DNA from: Acanthosepion esculentum
Taxonomy: Eukaryota > Mollusca > Cephalopoda > Sepiida > Sepiidae
DNA length: 64,000 nt
Reading direction: 5' to 3'
NCBI GenBank assembly: GCA_964036315.1
Contig: OZ038517.1
Coordinates: 48,891,219 to 48,955,218, forward strand
Shown here: positions 11,532 through 21,818 of the stretch, in pieces
How the letters are laid out: every line of letters begins with the position of its first letter
How positions within the stretch are numbered: the first letter of the stretch is position 1
Program-made: the position numbers and the translations under genes
The notes under the pieces: generated by a model
The model's input: the letters and a program-made list of their open reading frames with translations, nothing else
Databases searched by the model: none
Told to the model about the DNA's origin: nothing

Positions 11532-11828
11532 TTACAACAGTTTTTTTTTTCTTATTCCTTGACAACTTGCTGAAAGAACACAATCATTTTGATTACTAAA
11601 AGTCTGTTCAACAATGAACGGTTTCTCATCAGTGAAGATGCTTTCCAGTGTGCCATTACAAATCTGTTTTTGGCAACTGCTTACCTTTTTTGAAGCGTCT
11701 TTTTCATTGTGGCTACTGTAAGAAGCTGTCTCTCGGTTGTCTTGAAGGGCGGCAATCCAAAGATCATTTAGACATAGCTTCCACATGCTTCTCTCCAATG
11801 TTCCAGATGCCTTAGCCAATTTTAACAT
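11532..11828 (-). pseudogene. Tc1/mariner transposase fragment
   Basis: The minus-strand frame of 98 codons contains NGTLESIFTDEKPFIVEQTF followed by NQND. This matches the block around the first catalytic Asp in many Tc1/mariner transposases (FTDEKLFTVE..NQND). The sequence runs on into poly-Lys from a T tract, and the second and third catalytic residues are missing, so this is a truncated relic. The upstream part (LAKASGTLERSMWKLCLNDL) is not recognisable. It differs from the mariner copies at 16-18.7 kb. Confidence 0.6.
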
Positions 11829-12322
11829 TGACCTTCTTGGATTGCACCTGATTTTTCATGCACATGTTTAATGGCCTCAGTCTATCGTTGATGGAGGAAG
11901 TCTTGTTATGTCACTCTATTGCCCTTTTGATTAACATTCTACAGATTCGAAGTTGTTTTCCAGCTTTAAAAATCTCCGTTGGAGCGAGTCCATTTTCAGA
12001 TTTCTCAGTTATATACATTCTTTTAATTTCTATAGACATTGTTGACAGGGAATACTAAAAGCCTAGAAAAAAAGTCATATACGTTGTTGGACGAGTATCA
12101 GACCAATGTAATGATGGAAAATTTAAAAGTAGAATTCATTTGAAATTTTGTAACTGAATTTATACCACTTATTGGAAGAGGTCAGTGAATGAGCAGATGA
12201 TAGTCAACAGGTCAATTACTTGAAAACCCAGTCACCTTCAAAATACTCTCTGTTTCTCTTTGGAACCAGCTAAGAATCTCCTTAGTACTTTCACTGTTGA
12301 TATAGGTTTCTTTATATATTGT

Positions 12323-12553
12323 CCTACTAGCCACCTCCTAACTCTCAATGAAACAGTTCACAGAGCGAGGGGGTGATGCCCAACATTGATTTATATTCTC
12401 CTACTAGCCACCTCCTGACTCTCAATGAAACAGTTCACTGAGCGAGGGGGTGATGCCCAACATTGATTTATATTCTCCTACTAGCCACCTCCTGACTCTC
12501 AATGAAACAGTTCACAGAGCGAGAGGGTGATGCCCAACATTGATTTATATTCT
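12323..12553. repeat. 77-bp tandem repeat, three copies
   Basis: CCTACTAGCCACCTCC occurs at 12323, 12400 and 12477. The units differ at only a few bases (for example CACAGAGCGAGG versus CACTGAGCGAGG), implying recent duplication. It ends about 115 bp upstream of the candidate exon, within its intron. Confidence 0.93.
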
Positions 12554-12669
12554 CCTGTTATTATTTCCAGTGAATTCATTCTATCTTTACATAGTTATTT
12601 AATTTAATTTAATTTTTTATTTTATTCATTTATTTCTATTTATTTTTGTTTTTTTGTTTTTTTTTGCAG

Positions 12670-12837
12670 GGCCAAGGAAACACGTCACGTATCAGATTGT
12701 GGTTTGGATAAAGCTATTAAATTACACGAGGCTTTTGGCCTCCATGAGTACAATGTTACAAACAATGCTCTACATATGGATCGTAAATCTAGGGAGGGAC
12801 ATGGTCAAACAACTATCATAGCTCAGAAAAAATACAG
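12670..12837 (+). CDS. Internal coding exon of an unidentified host gene
   Basis: A 168-bp exon bounded by a long T-rich tract ending TTTTTTTTTGCAG (AG at 12668-12669) and a consensus donor CAG/GTGAGT at 12838. Only one frame is open: it begins after one base and ends with two (AG), so both introns interrupt a codon at the same phase and the exon can be skipped in frame. The 55 full codons read AKETRHVSDCGLDKAIKLHE at the start and AQKKY near the end. The peptide is hydrophilic, rich in His, Lys and Asn, with no membrane segment. Local composition is less AT-biased than the flanks. I do not recognise the family, and no other exon of the gene is visible. Confidence 0.72.
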
Positions 12838-12839
12838 GT

Positions 12840-13180
12840 GAGTAAACCAGTGCAGCTGAGTGGGATTCTCATTTTTGTTTCAGCACACATCAGACGCTTC
12901 AGATTGACTCACAGATTTATTAGCAAAAATGTTTCCATTCTTACCTGTCTGTTAGCATACCTCTTTTGACAAATCATTTCCTGGAGAGAGGAAGTTACTT
13001 TCCTCATTTGGCATATGTTGGATATACACTCCATTTTTCTAGCTCTCAAGAACTAATTATCCATACATATTGGTTAGTTGATGTCCTGTTAAACCTCAAC
13101 CTCATCCACTATTCCAAATCAGTGCATACCTATTTTGCCTTGGTTTAAAATAGACTGATATATTTATGACACATCTTTCT

Positions 13181-13228
<48 letters not shown>

Positions 13229-13380
13229 GTAAATCAATATCTTTTAAGACACATCTTTTTTTGTCAATTTTTTCTTTTGTTCCTGTCTAAAGAGCTGGCA
13301 TTTCTAATCTATTTCTCTATATTCATCTATATTGATTACAGTCTTTTCATATCTAATTAATACCACCTATTTATATCTCC
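12840..13380. other. Intronic sequence with a (CA)n(TA)n tract
   Basis: Follows the donor site of the exon. It contains a compound microsatellite, (CA)n then (TA)n, at 13180-13228. No second exon recognised. Confidence 0.45.
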
Positions 13381-13916
13381 CTCGGATTGTTCATACCTAT
13401 CTCTCTCTCAGTCTGTTCATACCTATCTCTCTCTCGGTCTGTTCATACCTATCTCTCTCTCGGTCTGTTCATACCTATCTCTCTCTCTGTCTGTTCATAC
13501 CTACCTATCTCTCTCTGTCTGTTCATACCTACCTATCTCTCTCTGTCTGTTCATACCTACCTATCTCTCTCTGTCTGTTCATACCTACCTATCTCTCTCA
13601 GTCTGTTCATACCTACCTATCTCTCTCAGTCTGTTCATACCTACCCGTCTCTCTCTCAGTCTGTTCATACCTACCCATCTCTCTATCAGTCTGTTCATAT
13701 CTGTTTGTCTGTCTCTGTCCATTCATAGCTGTCTGCATATAGCTCTCAGTCTGTCTGAGTCCGTTCATATCTATTTGTCTGAGTCCGTTCATATCTATTT
13801 GTCTGAGTCCGTTCATATCTATTTGTCTGAGTCCGTTCATATCTATTTGTCTGAGTCCGTTCATATCTATTTGTCTGTCTCAGTCTGTTCATATATATCT
13901 GTCTCAATCCATTCAC

Positions 13917-14003
<87 letters not shown>
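13380..14003 (+). repeat. 24-28-bp minisatellite ending in (TC)n and (TA)n
   Basis: Units are variants of TCTGTTCATACCTATCTCTC, shifting after 13755 to a 24-bp GAGTCCGTTCATATCTATTT form repeated about five times. The array then passes into (TC)n at 13921-13948 and (TA)n at 13950-14003. Open frames on both strands (13332-13742, 13387-13728, 13613-13864) are repeat artefacts. Confidence 0.92.
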
Positions 14004-14008
<5 letters not shown>

Positions 14009-14489
14009 TCTGTCAGGCCTTAAATTACAGAAGCTAAAGTGATTCATCTGTCAACTAAAATGACAGTATTATTGGCTTTGCCTTTATTCACAGCAGCTTC
14101 AGTCCTGCTACTGCAAGGCCTGTCACTTGTGTCCAGTTTATCCTACCTCTATAGAAATATCATTAACTCTACTGATCCATCTCCTTACTATGCATACACC
14201 AAGTGCATACTTTCAGTAGTGCATTAAAACTGTAGATAATTCTTTAAGTGTGTAAGTTTGTAAAAATTCTAATATGTCTAAGCGGGAATTTCTTTCAGAC
14301 TTACATGTAAAATTATCTATTTCTTTTAATGCATGCAAAACATGTCAATGAAAACAACAATTGATACGAACAAAAGTGAAAATACCAAACTTCTGTGTTT
14401 TTGTCTGTTTTCTCTCAATCTCTGATGAAGCTTTAATAAAAGATTTAGATGTTAGATTGATATACATTTCCTATTTGTTCTTTTATTTT

Positions 14490-14534
<45 letters not shown>

Positions 14535-14535
<1 letters not shown>

Positions 14536-15038
14536 TGTCTATATTTATTATGTACACTATTTACATTGTTTGGCCTATCATCCTCATCTTTGTTGCCATA
14601 TTTATCACAACATTTCGGCCGTTGTACGCTCCGGCCTTCTTCAGGTGGTTGGAATGTTAAACTGAACCCTTTTCTTTCACTTGCTGGGGTAGACTGCCAT
14701 GTCTAATGGATGTCGGTTATCAGTTATCTCCTGCTAATTCCCCCATCCAAGTTATCCACCGCCTTAACCAGGTATTGAACTCCAGTGACTGGACCCGCAG
14801 AGTGTGAGTTCAATACGGCGGTGGAGAACTTGGAGAGGGGAATTAACAGGAGATAAATGATAACTGACATCCATTAGACAAGGCACGTGGAACTAGAACA
14901 GTCTACCCCAGCAAGCAAAATAAAAGGGATTCAGTTCAACATCCCAACCATCTGAAGAAGGCCGGAGTGTACAACAACCAAAAAGTTGTGATAAATATGG
15001 CCACAAAGATGAGGATGATAGTCCGAACAATGTAAATA

Positions 15039-15045
<7 letters not shown>
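14535..15045. mobile_element. Large inverted-repeat element with hammerhead-like arms
   Basis: The sequence from about 14547 to 14790 returns as its reverse complement at about 14800-15044, giving arms of roughly 240 bp with very little spacer. Outside each arm lies (TA)n (14497-14531 and 15045-15079). Each arm carries CTGAAGA followed by a GGCCG/CGGCC hairpin; GAAA follows in the left arm and AAAA in the right arm. No protein is encoded. The same end sequence forms the 107-bp satellite at 37925-39060. Confidence 0.88.
14604..14648 (-). ncRNA. Hammerhead ribozyme-like motif (left arm)
   Basis: On the minus strand: stem I CAC, CTGAAGA (14644-14638), one extra A, stem II GGCCG/CGGCC with a 10-base loop, GAAA (14616-14613), then TGTT and GTG closing stem I. 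All conserved core bases are present. Stem I is short (3 bp adjacent to the core) and stem III is minimal. The right arm (14951 onward) has GAAA changed to AAAA, which should inactivate it. Confidence 0.55.
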
Positions 15046-15084
<39 letters not shown>

Positions 15085-15639
15085 GAGATTGTGTTTTGCC
15101 CAAATAATAGGATCAATAATGGTATTTCTGCAAGATAATGTTTTTAAGGTAAACAGTCTTTGTAATTTGATTGCTTGAAAAAATTTATTAAGAGCTACAA
15201 AGGACAGGAATTTGTGGGGTGCCTTGATCACCTACGTCCCAAGGAGGCAGGGCAAATAAAGAAGACACCAAGGGATAGAGCATTAAGAGTAATAAATTAA
15301 ATGTTCACTTATCTTATCTCTATTTCTGGAAGATAACGTTTTTAAGGCGAGCAGTCTTTGCAATTAGAGAGCTTGATATCAAAAGATAGAGAATTAAGAG
15401 TGGTAAATGAGATTATCTTGTCTCTATTTCTGAGTTTTCTGGAGATTTCAACCACTCTTTCAGAAAACTTGATGGCAAAACTGAATTCTAACAAACAATA
15501 TTTTTCTTAAAAGACAACTTTTAAAGAAAATTATTTCTTTTTAAAAATATGATTTAATTAATCTTCATTTCTTTATTCATTGCTTCTTGGCTTTCTTTTG
15601 TTACTTGCCAGGCTTTGTTTTGGTGGAGTCAGAATTGTA

Positions 15640-15675
15640 GGTTTAGTTGTGTATGTATGTATGTATGTATATATA

Positions 15676-15753
<78 letters not shown>
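15640..15753. repeat. (TATG)n/(CATA)n/(TA)n compound microsatellite
   Basis: TATG repeats, then CATA repeats, then about 28 TA units. The TATG and CATA blocks are mutually complementary, so the tract is itself a palindrome. Confidence 0.95.
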
Positions 15754-15755
<2 letters not shown>

Positions 15756-15953
15756 GTATTTACAGAAAAAGAATTCTTTTAAACAAGTTTGGTTGAACAA
15801 TATCGACAATGTCTGTCTATGCAATTTTTTATTAGGTTTTTCAAATTCCTGAATAAGTTATTTTATACAATAAAAAAAACTTATTTACAAATTTGAAAAA
15901 CTTAATAAAAACTTAGATAGTCTCCATATTGTTCAACCAAAATTATTTAAAAA

Positions 15954-15959
<6 letters not shown>

Positions 15960-16015
<56 letters not shown>

Positions 16016-16045
16016 TCACACACATGGATGCACACACACACACAC
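15960..16045. repeat. (TA)n then (CA)n
   Basis: About 25 TA units followed by interrupted CA repeats. It directly precedes the first degraded mariner copy. Confidence 0.95.
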
Positions 16046-16047
16046 AA

Positions 16048-16870
16048 GGTGTGATAGATAAATTGTTATGTAAATTATGCAAAAATTAAAATAACACTGA
16101 CATCTCATTTTAACAGATATATTTATTGAAATTACACAAGAGTAAATTTATTCAATGAAATCACAATTGGCTTAAGCCATGGCCTCCAGATGACTTTGGA
16201 ACCTCCTGCAACTCCTCTGGATGGTCTCCTTTGTTTAAGTTGGTGAATGCTACCATAATCCTTGCCTTCAGTTCATCTTTGGTGTTACAAGGAGTTTTTT
16301 TGGTATCTCGCTCAACTGCACCCAACACATAATAATCAAGAGGGTGAAAGTCTGGCGTGTTAGGTGGCAGGATGTAGGGGGTGATGTGGTTGCAGAAATT
16401 GTCTGACAGCCATGACTTCGTTCTCCTGCTTTTGTGGCATGGCACAGAATCCTTTTGCCAGACATAGTGTTCCAGCAGCCACCCTCTTGACCCAGAGCAG
16501 CACTACCTCCTCAAGGCACTTGATATAAGCCTCCATGTTGACTCTGAGGCCCTGTGGGAAGATGAATGGATGCATAACATTAGTGATGTCGTCAAATGCC
16601 CTCGTAATCACCATTAGACTCACCCATCTCTTTCCAAATCCTCTGCACTGTCCTCAGATTGATACCCAAATACTCTGAAAGGTTTGTATTGGAGCTTCCA
16701 GCGTGAATGCCAAGCAGTACAAGCATGCCGTTTCCAAATTTCTGGCAGAGTGAATTGTGTTGTGATGCTCTTTCTCACAGACAGTGCCCAACTGACCCTG
16801 CTATACTGTGCAGTCGACAAAATCAAAAACAAATACCAAGCCATGACAAAATTATACGGCACACCATATA
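16048..16870 (-). pseudogene. DD37D mariner transposase relic, copy 1
   Basis: The minus strand encodes, in shifting frames: an N-terminal helix-turn-helix region (LPEIWKRHAC...GYQSEDSAEDLERDG), RVNMEAYIKCLEEVVLLWV, YVWQKDSVPCHKSRRTKSWL, and PPNTPDFHPLDYYVLGAVER. Between the Asp of QKDS and the Asp of HPLD I count 37 residues, so spacing is DD37D, as in maT-type elements. The C-terminus reads NTKDELKARIMVAFTNLNKG. The left end carries TGTGATAGATAAATTG, shared in part with the other copies. At least two frameshifts make it non-functional. Confidence 0.82.
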
Positions 16871-17010
16871 GTTACAGAATAAGAGGTAAGAAGCCTGTTT
16901 TATATGGATACGTGGGGAAGATAACAGTTAACTTTAGACTTGGACAGGTTAAAAGAGTACATATTCTATTCATACGAATCTATCCTAAAAATGTCGTTGG
17001 CATTAAATAA
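16861..17010 (-). pseudogene. Short LINE family D fragment
   Basis: The phrase GTGGGGAAGATAACAGTTAACTTTAG resembles the complement of the family D C-terminal region (compare 34200-34290 and 49070-49100). The plus-strand frame at 16684-17010 is a shadow. Confidence 0.45.
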
Positions 17011-17074
17011 ACCGTTGAGGTTGATATGCCGTAAAACAATTATTACAATAATGTTCATCCTGTCTCAAGTTACA

Positions 17075-17600
17075 GAGAGCGATGAATAAATTGTTGTCTT
17101 CATGCTGCAGAAAAGTAAATAACACTGACATCTCATTTTAAAAGATATATTTACCAAAAATACACAAAAATATCTTGAAATTCTAAAGAGTAAATTTATT
17201 CAATAAAATCACCATTGGTTTAAACCATGGCCTCCAGATGACTTTGGAATTTCCTGCATCTCTTCTGGGCGGTCTTCTTGTTTAAGTTGGTGAATGCTGC
17301 CATAATCCTTGCCTTCAGTTCATCTTTGGTATTACAAGGAGTTTTGTTGGTCTCTTGCTCAACTGCGTCCCACACATAATAATCAAGGAGGTTTCAGTCT
17401 GGGGAGTTAGGTGGCCAGATGTAAGGGGTGATGTGGTTGCAGAAATTGTCTGACAGTCATGACTGGGTTCTCCTGCTTGTGTGGCATGGTGCAGAGTCCT
17501 GTTACCAGACATAGGATCTTCCAGCAGACACTCTCTTGACCCAGGGCAGCACTATCTCGCAAGCCACTTGTAGGTGTTGAGTCTGATGCCCTCACCTTGA
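17075..17600 (-). pseudogene. DD37D mariner transposase relic, copy 2
   Basis: Same family and orientation as copy 1. It begins with GATGAATAAATTGTTGTC and shares AACACTGACATCTCATTTTA. Frames 17315-17512 and 17407-17595 each keep a part of the catalytic region in the wrong phase (SGNRTLHHATQAGEPSHD is an out-of-frame reading of the second Asp block). The N-terminal half is missing; the sequence stops at the family block STPTSG before unrelated sequence. Confidence 0.75.
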
Positions 17601-17699
17601 TGAGATAAGGCTTTCTTTGATTTTAGCCAACTTTAGGTCAGGCTAAATTTTTGTGGAGAATGAAATGCACATTGATTGCATTTTGACTGGAGATGCATA

Positions 17700-17895
17700 G
17701 GTAACAATGTGCAGGTGGTGTAGTGGACAGGAGTTTGGAATCAGAGATCAGAGATCCAATTCCAGTCGGGCTTGTTACGTTCACTTACATGCAAATACCC
17801 TTGGGAAAGATATAAATTGCTTCTCCCTTCCAGCTATGAGATAAAGACTGGGCCCTGTAGTCTTGCTTGGCAACCAGACTAGGAGAAGGAAAAAA
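17700..17895 (+). mobile_element. tRNA-derived SINE
   Basis: Box A-like GGTGGTGTAGTGGACAGG at 17714-17731 and box B-like GAGATCCAATTCC at 17751-17763. The body contains ACCCTTGGGAAAGATATAAA, shared with the minus-strand SINE copies at 56395-56945 (CTTTCCCAAGGG). The two loci belong to one family. Confidence 0.6.
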
Positions 17896-17944
17896 AATTC
17901 TAAATTCAAACCATACTGGAGAGGTTATAGGATTCATGATCATC

Positions 17945-18705
17945 ATATAAAAGTTGCGATGGATAAATTGTCATTTAAATTAAACAGAAATGAAAATAAC
18001 ATTGACATCTCATTTTAAAAGATATATATATATCAAAATTCAAACAAGCCCCTCAAACAAATGTGGAATCTCCTGCAACTCCTCTGGATGGTCTCCTTGT
18101 TTAAGTTGGTGAATGCTGCCATAATCCTTGCCTTCAGTTCATCTTTGGTGTTATAAGGACTTTTGTTGGTCTCTTGCTCAACTGCTCCCCACACATAATA
18201 ATCAAGGAGGTTTCAGTCTGGGGAGTTAGGTGGCCAGATGTAGGGGGGTGATGTGGTCGCAGAAATTGTCTGACCATCATGACTGGGTTCTCCTGCTTGT
18301 GTGGCATGGTGCAGAGTCCTGTTGCCAGACATAGGGGTCTTCCAGCAGCCACCCACTTGACTGAGGGCAGCACTACCTCCTCAAGTCTCCATGTTGAGTC
18401 TTGAGGCCTTGTGGAAAGATGAATGGAGGCATAATGTTGCCATCACTAGTGATCACTGCAAACACCTTCGTAATCACCATTAGACTCACCCAACTCTTTC
18501 TGAATCCTCTGCACTGTCCTCAGACAAACACTCTGAAATGTTTGTATTGGAGGTCCCAGTGTGAATGCTAAACAGTACAGTATGCTGTTTCCAAATTTTT
18601 AACAGAATGAATTGCATCATGGTGCTCTTTTTTGCAGAGACCCTACTGTACTGTGCAGTTGACAAAATCAAAAACAAACAAGGCACATGTACAAAATTAA
18701 AAATA
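17945..18705 (-). pseudogene. DD37D mariner transposase relic, copy 3
   Basis: Left end GTTGCGATGGATAAATTGTC and AACATTGACATCTCATTTTA match copies 1 and 2. It keeps the C-terminal NTKDELKAR region, a frameshifted catalytic region at 18134-18373, and the N-terminal portion at 18486-18746 (KSTMMQFILLKIWKQH...SEDSAEDSERVG). Copies 1-3 lie head to tail within 2.7 kb. Confidence 0.78.
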
Positions 18706-18745
18706 TAAAATGGTAGCAATTTACTCCTTGAACCCTGTGTGTGCA

Positions 18746-18755
18746 TGCATGCATG

Positions 18756-18809
<54 letters not shown>
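18746..18809. repeat. (TGCA)(TGTA)(TA)n microsatellite
   Basis: Short TGCA/TGTA prelude and about 25 TA units, directly against the left end of the inverted-repeat element that follows. Confidence 0.95.
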
Positions 18810-18813
<4 letters not shown>

Positions 18814-18828
18814 TGAACATAGAAGTCA

Positions 18829-18886
18829 ACACTTAGAGTTGACAGTCTGTTTTATGCTAGATGCAATCGTCAGGCAACTAGTGCTG
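18829..18886 (-). ncRNA. Hammerhead ribozyme relic (left arm)
   Basis: Minus-strand copy of the motif at 19143. CTGACGA is intact (18873-18867), but GAAA has become AAAA (18853-18850), changing the essential G12. Confidence 0.65.
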
Positions 18887-19142
18887 TTATTTTTCTCGGC
18901 TATTTATATATAAGGGTCAGTGGTGCATTGTGGGTTATCTATTTTGGCAGTTACTTTTACCGGAAGTCGTTTATTTATTTATTTGTGTCAAATTATTTTG
19001 CTTGTTTTTATTTAATTTTATTTTAATTTTATGACACAAATAAATAAATAAACAAATAAACGACTTCCGGTAAAAGTAACCGCCAAAATAGATTACCCAC
19101 AAAGCACCACTGACCCTTATATATAAATAGCCGAGAAGAATA

Positions 19143-19202
19143 ACAGCACTAGTTGCCTGACGATTGCATCTAGCATGAAACAGACTGTCGTCTCTAAGTG
19201 TT
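19143..19202 (+). ncRNA. Hammerhead ribozyme, canonical core (right arm)
   Basis: CTGACGA at 19157-19163, stem II TGC/GCA with loop ATCTA (flanked by a U-U mismatch), GAAA at 19177-19180, short stem III within CAGACTG, and GTC with predicted cleavage after 19189. Stem I closes with C-G next to the core, then an internal loop, then CACT(A)G against CTAAGTG. An internal loop in stem I is typical of natural type I hammerheads, where it contacts loop II. The left-arm copy has GAAA changed to AAAA. Confidence 0.75.
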
Positions 19203-19494
19203 GACTTCTATGTTCACTTTTATATTTACACACGCTCTATCTCTGATATTGAGCACTTTATCCCATAAATATAGCACACTTTAAGACTATATTTCTTAAT
19301 ATATATATATATATATATATATATACTTAAACAAAATAGACATCACTATTATTGAAGATGCATTAATAATAAATAACAAATGAGGAGGGAGAATTGGAAC
19401 CTTAAAAAAAAAAATTAGGGAGTTCCAAATGTTAGATAGAGAACTTGCTAGGATCCCAACAATTAAAAAAAAAATTTTTTTTTTTTTAAATTAA

Positions 19495-19580
19495 TGGATA
19501 TCCTGCCAATATCATCAAACGTGTTATAGATGTTAAAATTAGACGTTTTAAAGAACCAGTTGTTTTAAGACCTAGTCAGT
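19495..19580 (+). pseudogene. PLE fragment duplicated at 20338
   Basis: About 86 bp reading NGYPANIIKRVIDVKIRRFK and EPVVLRPSQ, 94% or so identical by eye to 20338-20424. The reading breaks off after CCTAGTCAGTG. The two copies flank 757 bp of other sequence. Confidence 0.65.
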
Positions 19581-20335
19581 GTGTGCGAGTCTATCACAGA
19601 TGAACATACATACATACAAATACAAATCACATACAACGCCAAGCATTCATTGTTTAATTAATCACCACTACGTTATTATAGACAATTTACAAAAGCAATG
19701 CGACAATTTTGTAATCGCTCTATTTTCATGTAGTCAGTTTTGTGCACTTTTGGGAGAAACAGATCACAGAAGCTTTCTTCAGTCTCCCCAAAGCTTGCTT
19801 GCTGATTGGTCTATGCCAACCAATCAGATTGCCTGCATGTGAAGAATAATTCTTCCCGCACAGCGATCTGGAGCCTATAGTCACTTATTTAAGCAAGAAT
19901 TTTTCTTAGTTAATTAGTGGGAATTAAGCTGCCAAACGAATCCACAACAGTTGAGACCGTGCGGAAATGTTCTCACTCGGGCACACCACTCACATGCTGA
20001 ACATACCTTGTATACACTCACAAAACCTTTTAAGAACAGTCATTATAAGAGACTCTCATGAACATTCTTCCAGTGAACTTCGAAATACTAAAATAACAGA
20101 TAAAGAGAGACAACTCTTGTTTATTTCAACCTTTTCTTACTTAAATGCATGCTTTCTTTCACATCGTTGTTTGATATTGTACATCTTGTTAAATACATAT
20201 TTTATGTGTAACAATGTCTTTTGGTTATCCTTTTCTACATCAGCCCTGTTTAGCTAATCTAAAGTTAAATTAATGTGGTGAAGTCCACCATAAGTGCCCG
20301 ATTTTTTTTCTTCATTTTTTTTCTTTTTTTAAAGC
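19581..20335. other. Sequence between duplicated PLE fragments
   Basis: Contains the phrases CACAGCGATCTGGAGCC and GAGACCGTGCGGAAATG and two weak open frames (19579-19842, 19967-20257) without recognisable domains. It could be an inserted element whose ends I cannot define. Confidence 0.35.
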
Positions 20336-20957
20336 AATGGATATCCTGCCAATATCATCAAACGTGTTATAGATGGTAAAATTAGACACTTTAAAGAACC
20401 AGTTGTTTTAGGACCTAGTCAGTGCCCGATTTATTTAAAGTTGCCTTGGCTAGTCACGAAGTGTCAACTGCTGTCTGACAAAATTTCAGCTTGTTTTGCT
20501 TCATGCTCCGACACTGTCAAGTTGTGTAATTTTCCAAACAAGATCCCATTTTCCTTCCTTCCTTCCTTCCATAAGTATCATTTGTCCTATTTTCAGAACA
20601 GTTTAGTTATATACAAATTCAAATGCTGATACAAAGCAGTGTACATAGGACAAACCAATCGGAGGTTACAAACATGGATTATGCGATACGTACCTGCTTA
20701 TTTGCATTCAAGTAGTCAAAGTCATGTTTAAAGAACCACTCAAGCAGTGCACAACTTGTCTATGGGCAGCATTTGCTGGACAATCCTGATTGTGCCGCCA
20801 AGTACATTGACACATTTTTTTACCATCTCACATAGTGCTTGCTTGGTTTGCTGTCTCCAAGTCCTTGAGGTTGGTTACACTAAATTTCATCAGCCGAGCC
20901 TATGTAAACAAAAGGAGCATTTTATGCATTCCTTACATTTGATCAAGGGACTGTAAG
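20335..20957 (+). pseudogene. Penelope-like element C-terminal region with GIY-YIG
   Basis: One frame reads for about 140 codons with a single in-frame stop. It starts NGYPANIIKRVIDGKIRHFK, continues GPSQCPIYLKLPWLVTKCQL, then LVIYKFKC-stop-YKAVYIGQTNRRLQTWIM. GPS.CPI.L.LPWL and the following Cys-containing linker are characteristic of the Penelope RT-endonuclease connector, and VYIGQTNRRL is the GIY-YIG motif (IYIG..NR.L). Later pieces include SSSAQLVYGQHLLDNPDCA and, after a frameshift, LEVGYTKFHQPSLCKQKEHF, the usual C-terminal block. Nonsense and frameshift mutations make it inactive. Confidence 0.82.
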
Positions 20958-21224
20958 TGACTTTTTTGTATTTTATACTGTTTTGGAACTTAGTAATTTT
21001 TTTTTTTTAGTTGTGAATTTATTTACAGTTAAAATTTATTTTAATTGCGTTCTGACATTCCCTCCTCATTCGTTATTTATTATTAAAGTGTGTTCAATTG
21101 TATTTTCTTTTCGACACCTTCGTCTCTGACTATCTCACATTGTGACTACAGAAAATCTACAACGAAAAAACAATCAAAGACTTGATCAATAAAAAAAGAA
21201 AACAAGTCAAGACTTGAAGAAATT

Positions 21225-21580
21225 TACTCTATCAAACGCAGGAATTGCCAGAATGAATACATTGGAAAAACCTCAAGAAGTTTAAACAAAATAGTATATG
21301 AACACAAAAGGAACATTTTAAAACAACACACAAAACACATTGGTTGTTCACCGTAATGAAACTGACCACAAGAAGTTTAAACAAAATATTATATGAACAC
21401 AAAAGGAACATTTTAAAAACAACAAACAAAACACATTGGTTGTTCACCGTAATGAAACTGACCACAATATTGACATCGAGATTGCTACTTTGATTAAAAG
21501 AGAAAATAATCCACTAAAACGAAAATGTCTGGAAAGTGCTTTGACCGCTAGTTCAGCCATGGTAATTATGTGTCCAGGCT
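21225..21580 (+). pseudogene. GIY-YIG endonuclease domain of a second PLE-like element
   Basis: Reads EIYSIKRRNCQNEYIGKTSR with SLNKIVYEHKRNI, then LVVHRNETDHNIDIEIATLI and NPLKRKCLESALTASS. EYIGKTSRSL is the YIG half of a GIY-YIG domain, EHKR the conserved helix, and H(R)..TDHN..D the later block. A 95-bp internal direct duplication (CAAGAAG at 21274 and 21369) breaks the frame. It is diverged from the PLE at 20335 and is followed at 21785 by a hammerhead-like motif in the same orientation. Confidence 0.72.
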
Positions 21581-21760
21581 CTTAGAGAATATATCACCAT
21601 TCTTGGTAGATGTTCTGTTGTCATGATGTGGAATAGTTAGGGACAAAGGTGATGGAGGGAAAAAAGAAAAAGAATGCAGATGAATTTGGCTAGATTGAAA
21701 AAATATTCTTTCAAAAATTTTGAAACTACCAGTATCTCTCGTTTTGTGCACATGTGTAGA

Positions 21761-21818
21761 TGTGGCAACGTCAACAAAGCTCAGCTGATGAAATCCTAAT
21801 GGATGAAACGTGCCACAA
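21761..21818 (+). ncRNA. Hammerhead-like motif 3' of PLE GIY-YIG
   Basis: CTGATGA at 21785-21791, one extra A, stem II ATCC/GGAT with loop TAAT, and GAAA at 21805-21808, followed by CGTGCCACA. TGTGGCA upstream can pair with TGCCACA, but a 17-base bulge separates it from the core, and the base expected at the cleavage site is G, which normally does not cleave. It is probably a degenerate copy. Confidence 0.45.

Larger units (their letters stand above)
18808..19235. mobile_element. Inverted-repeat element with a hammerhead in each arm
   Basis: Left arm about 18810-19000 and right arm about 19030-19228 are reverse complements with few differences, starting AAAGTGAACATAGAAGTCAA and ending with its complement. 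The loop is AT-rich and contains GTGTCAAATTATTTTGC. It codes for nothing and lies upstream of PLE coding remnants, as a PLE terminal repeat might. Confidence 0.88.
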
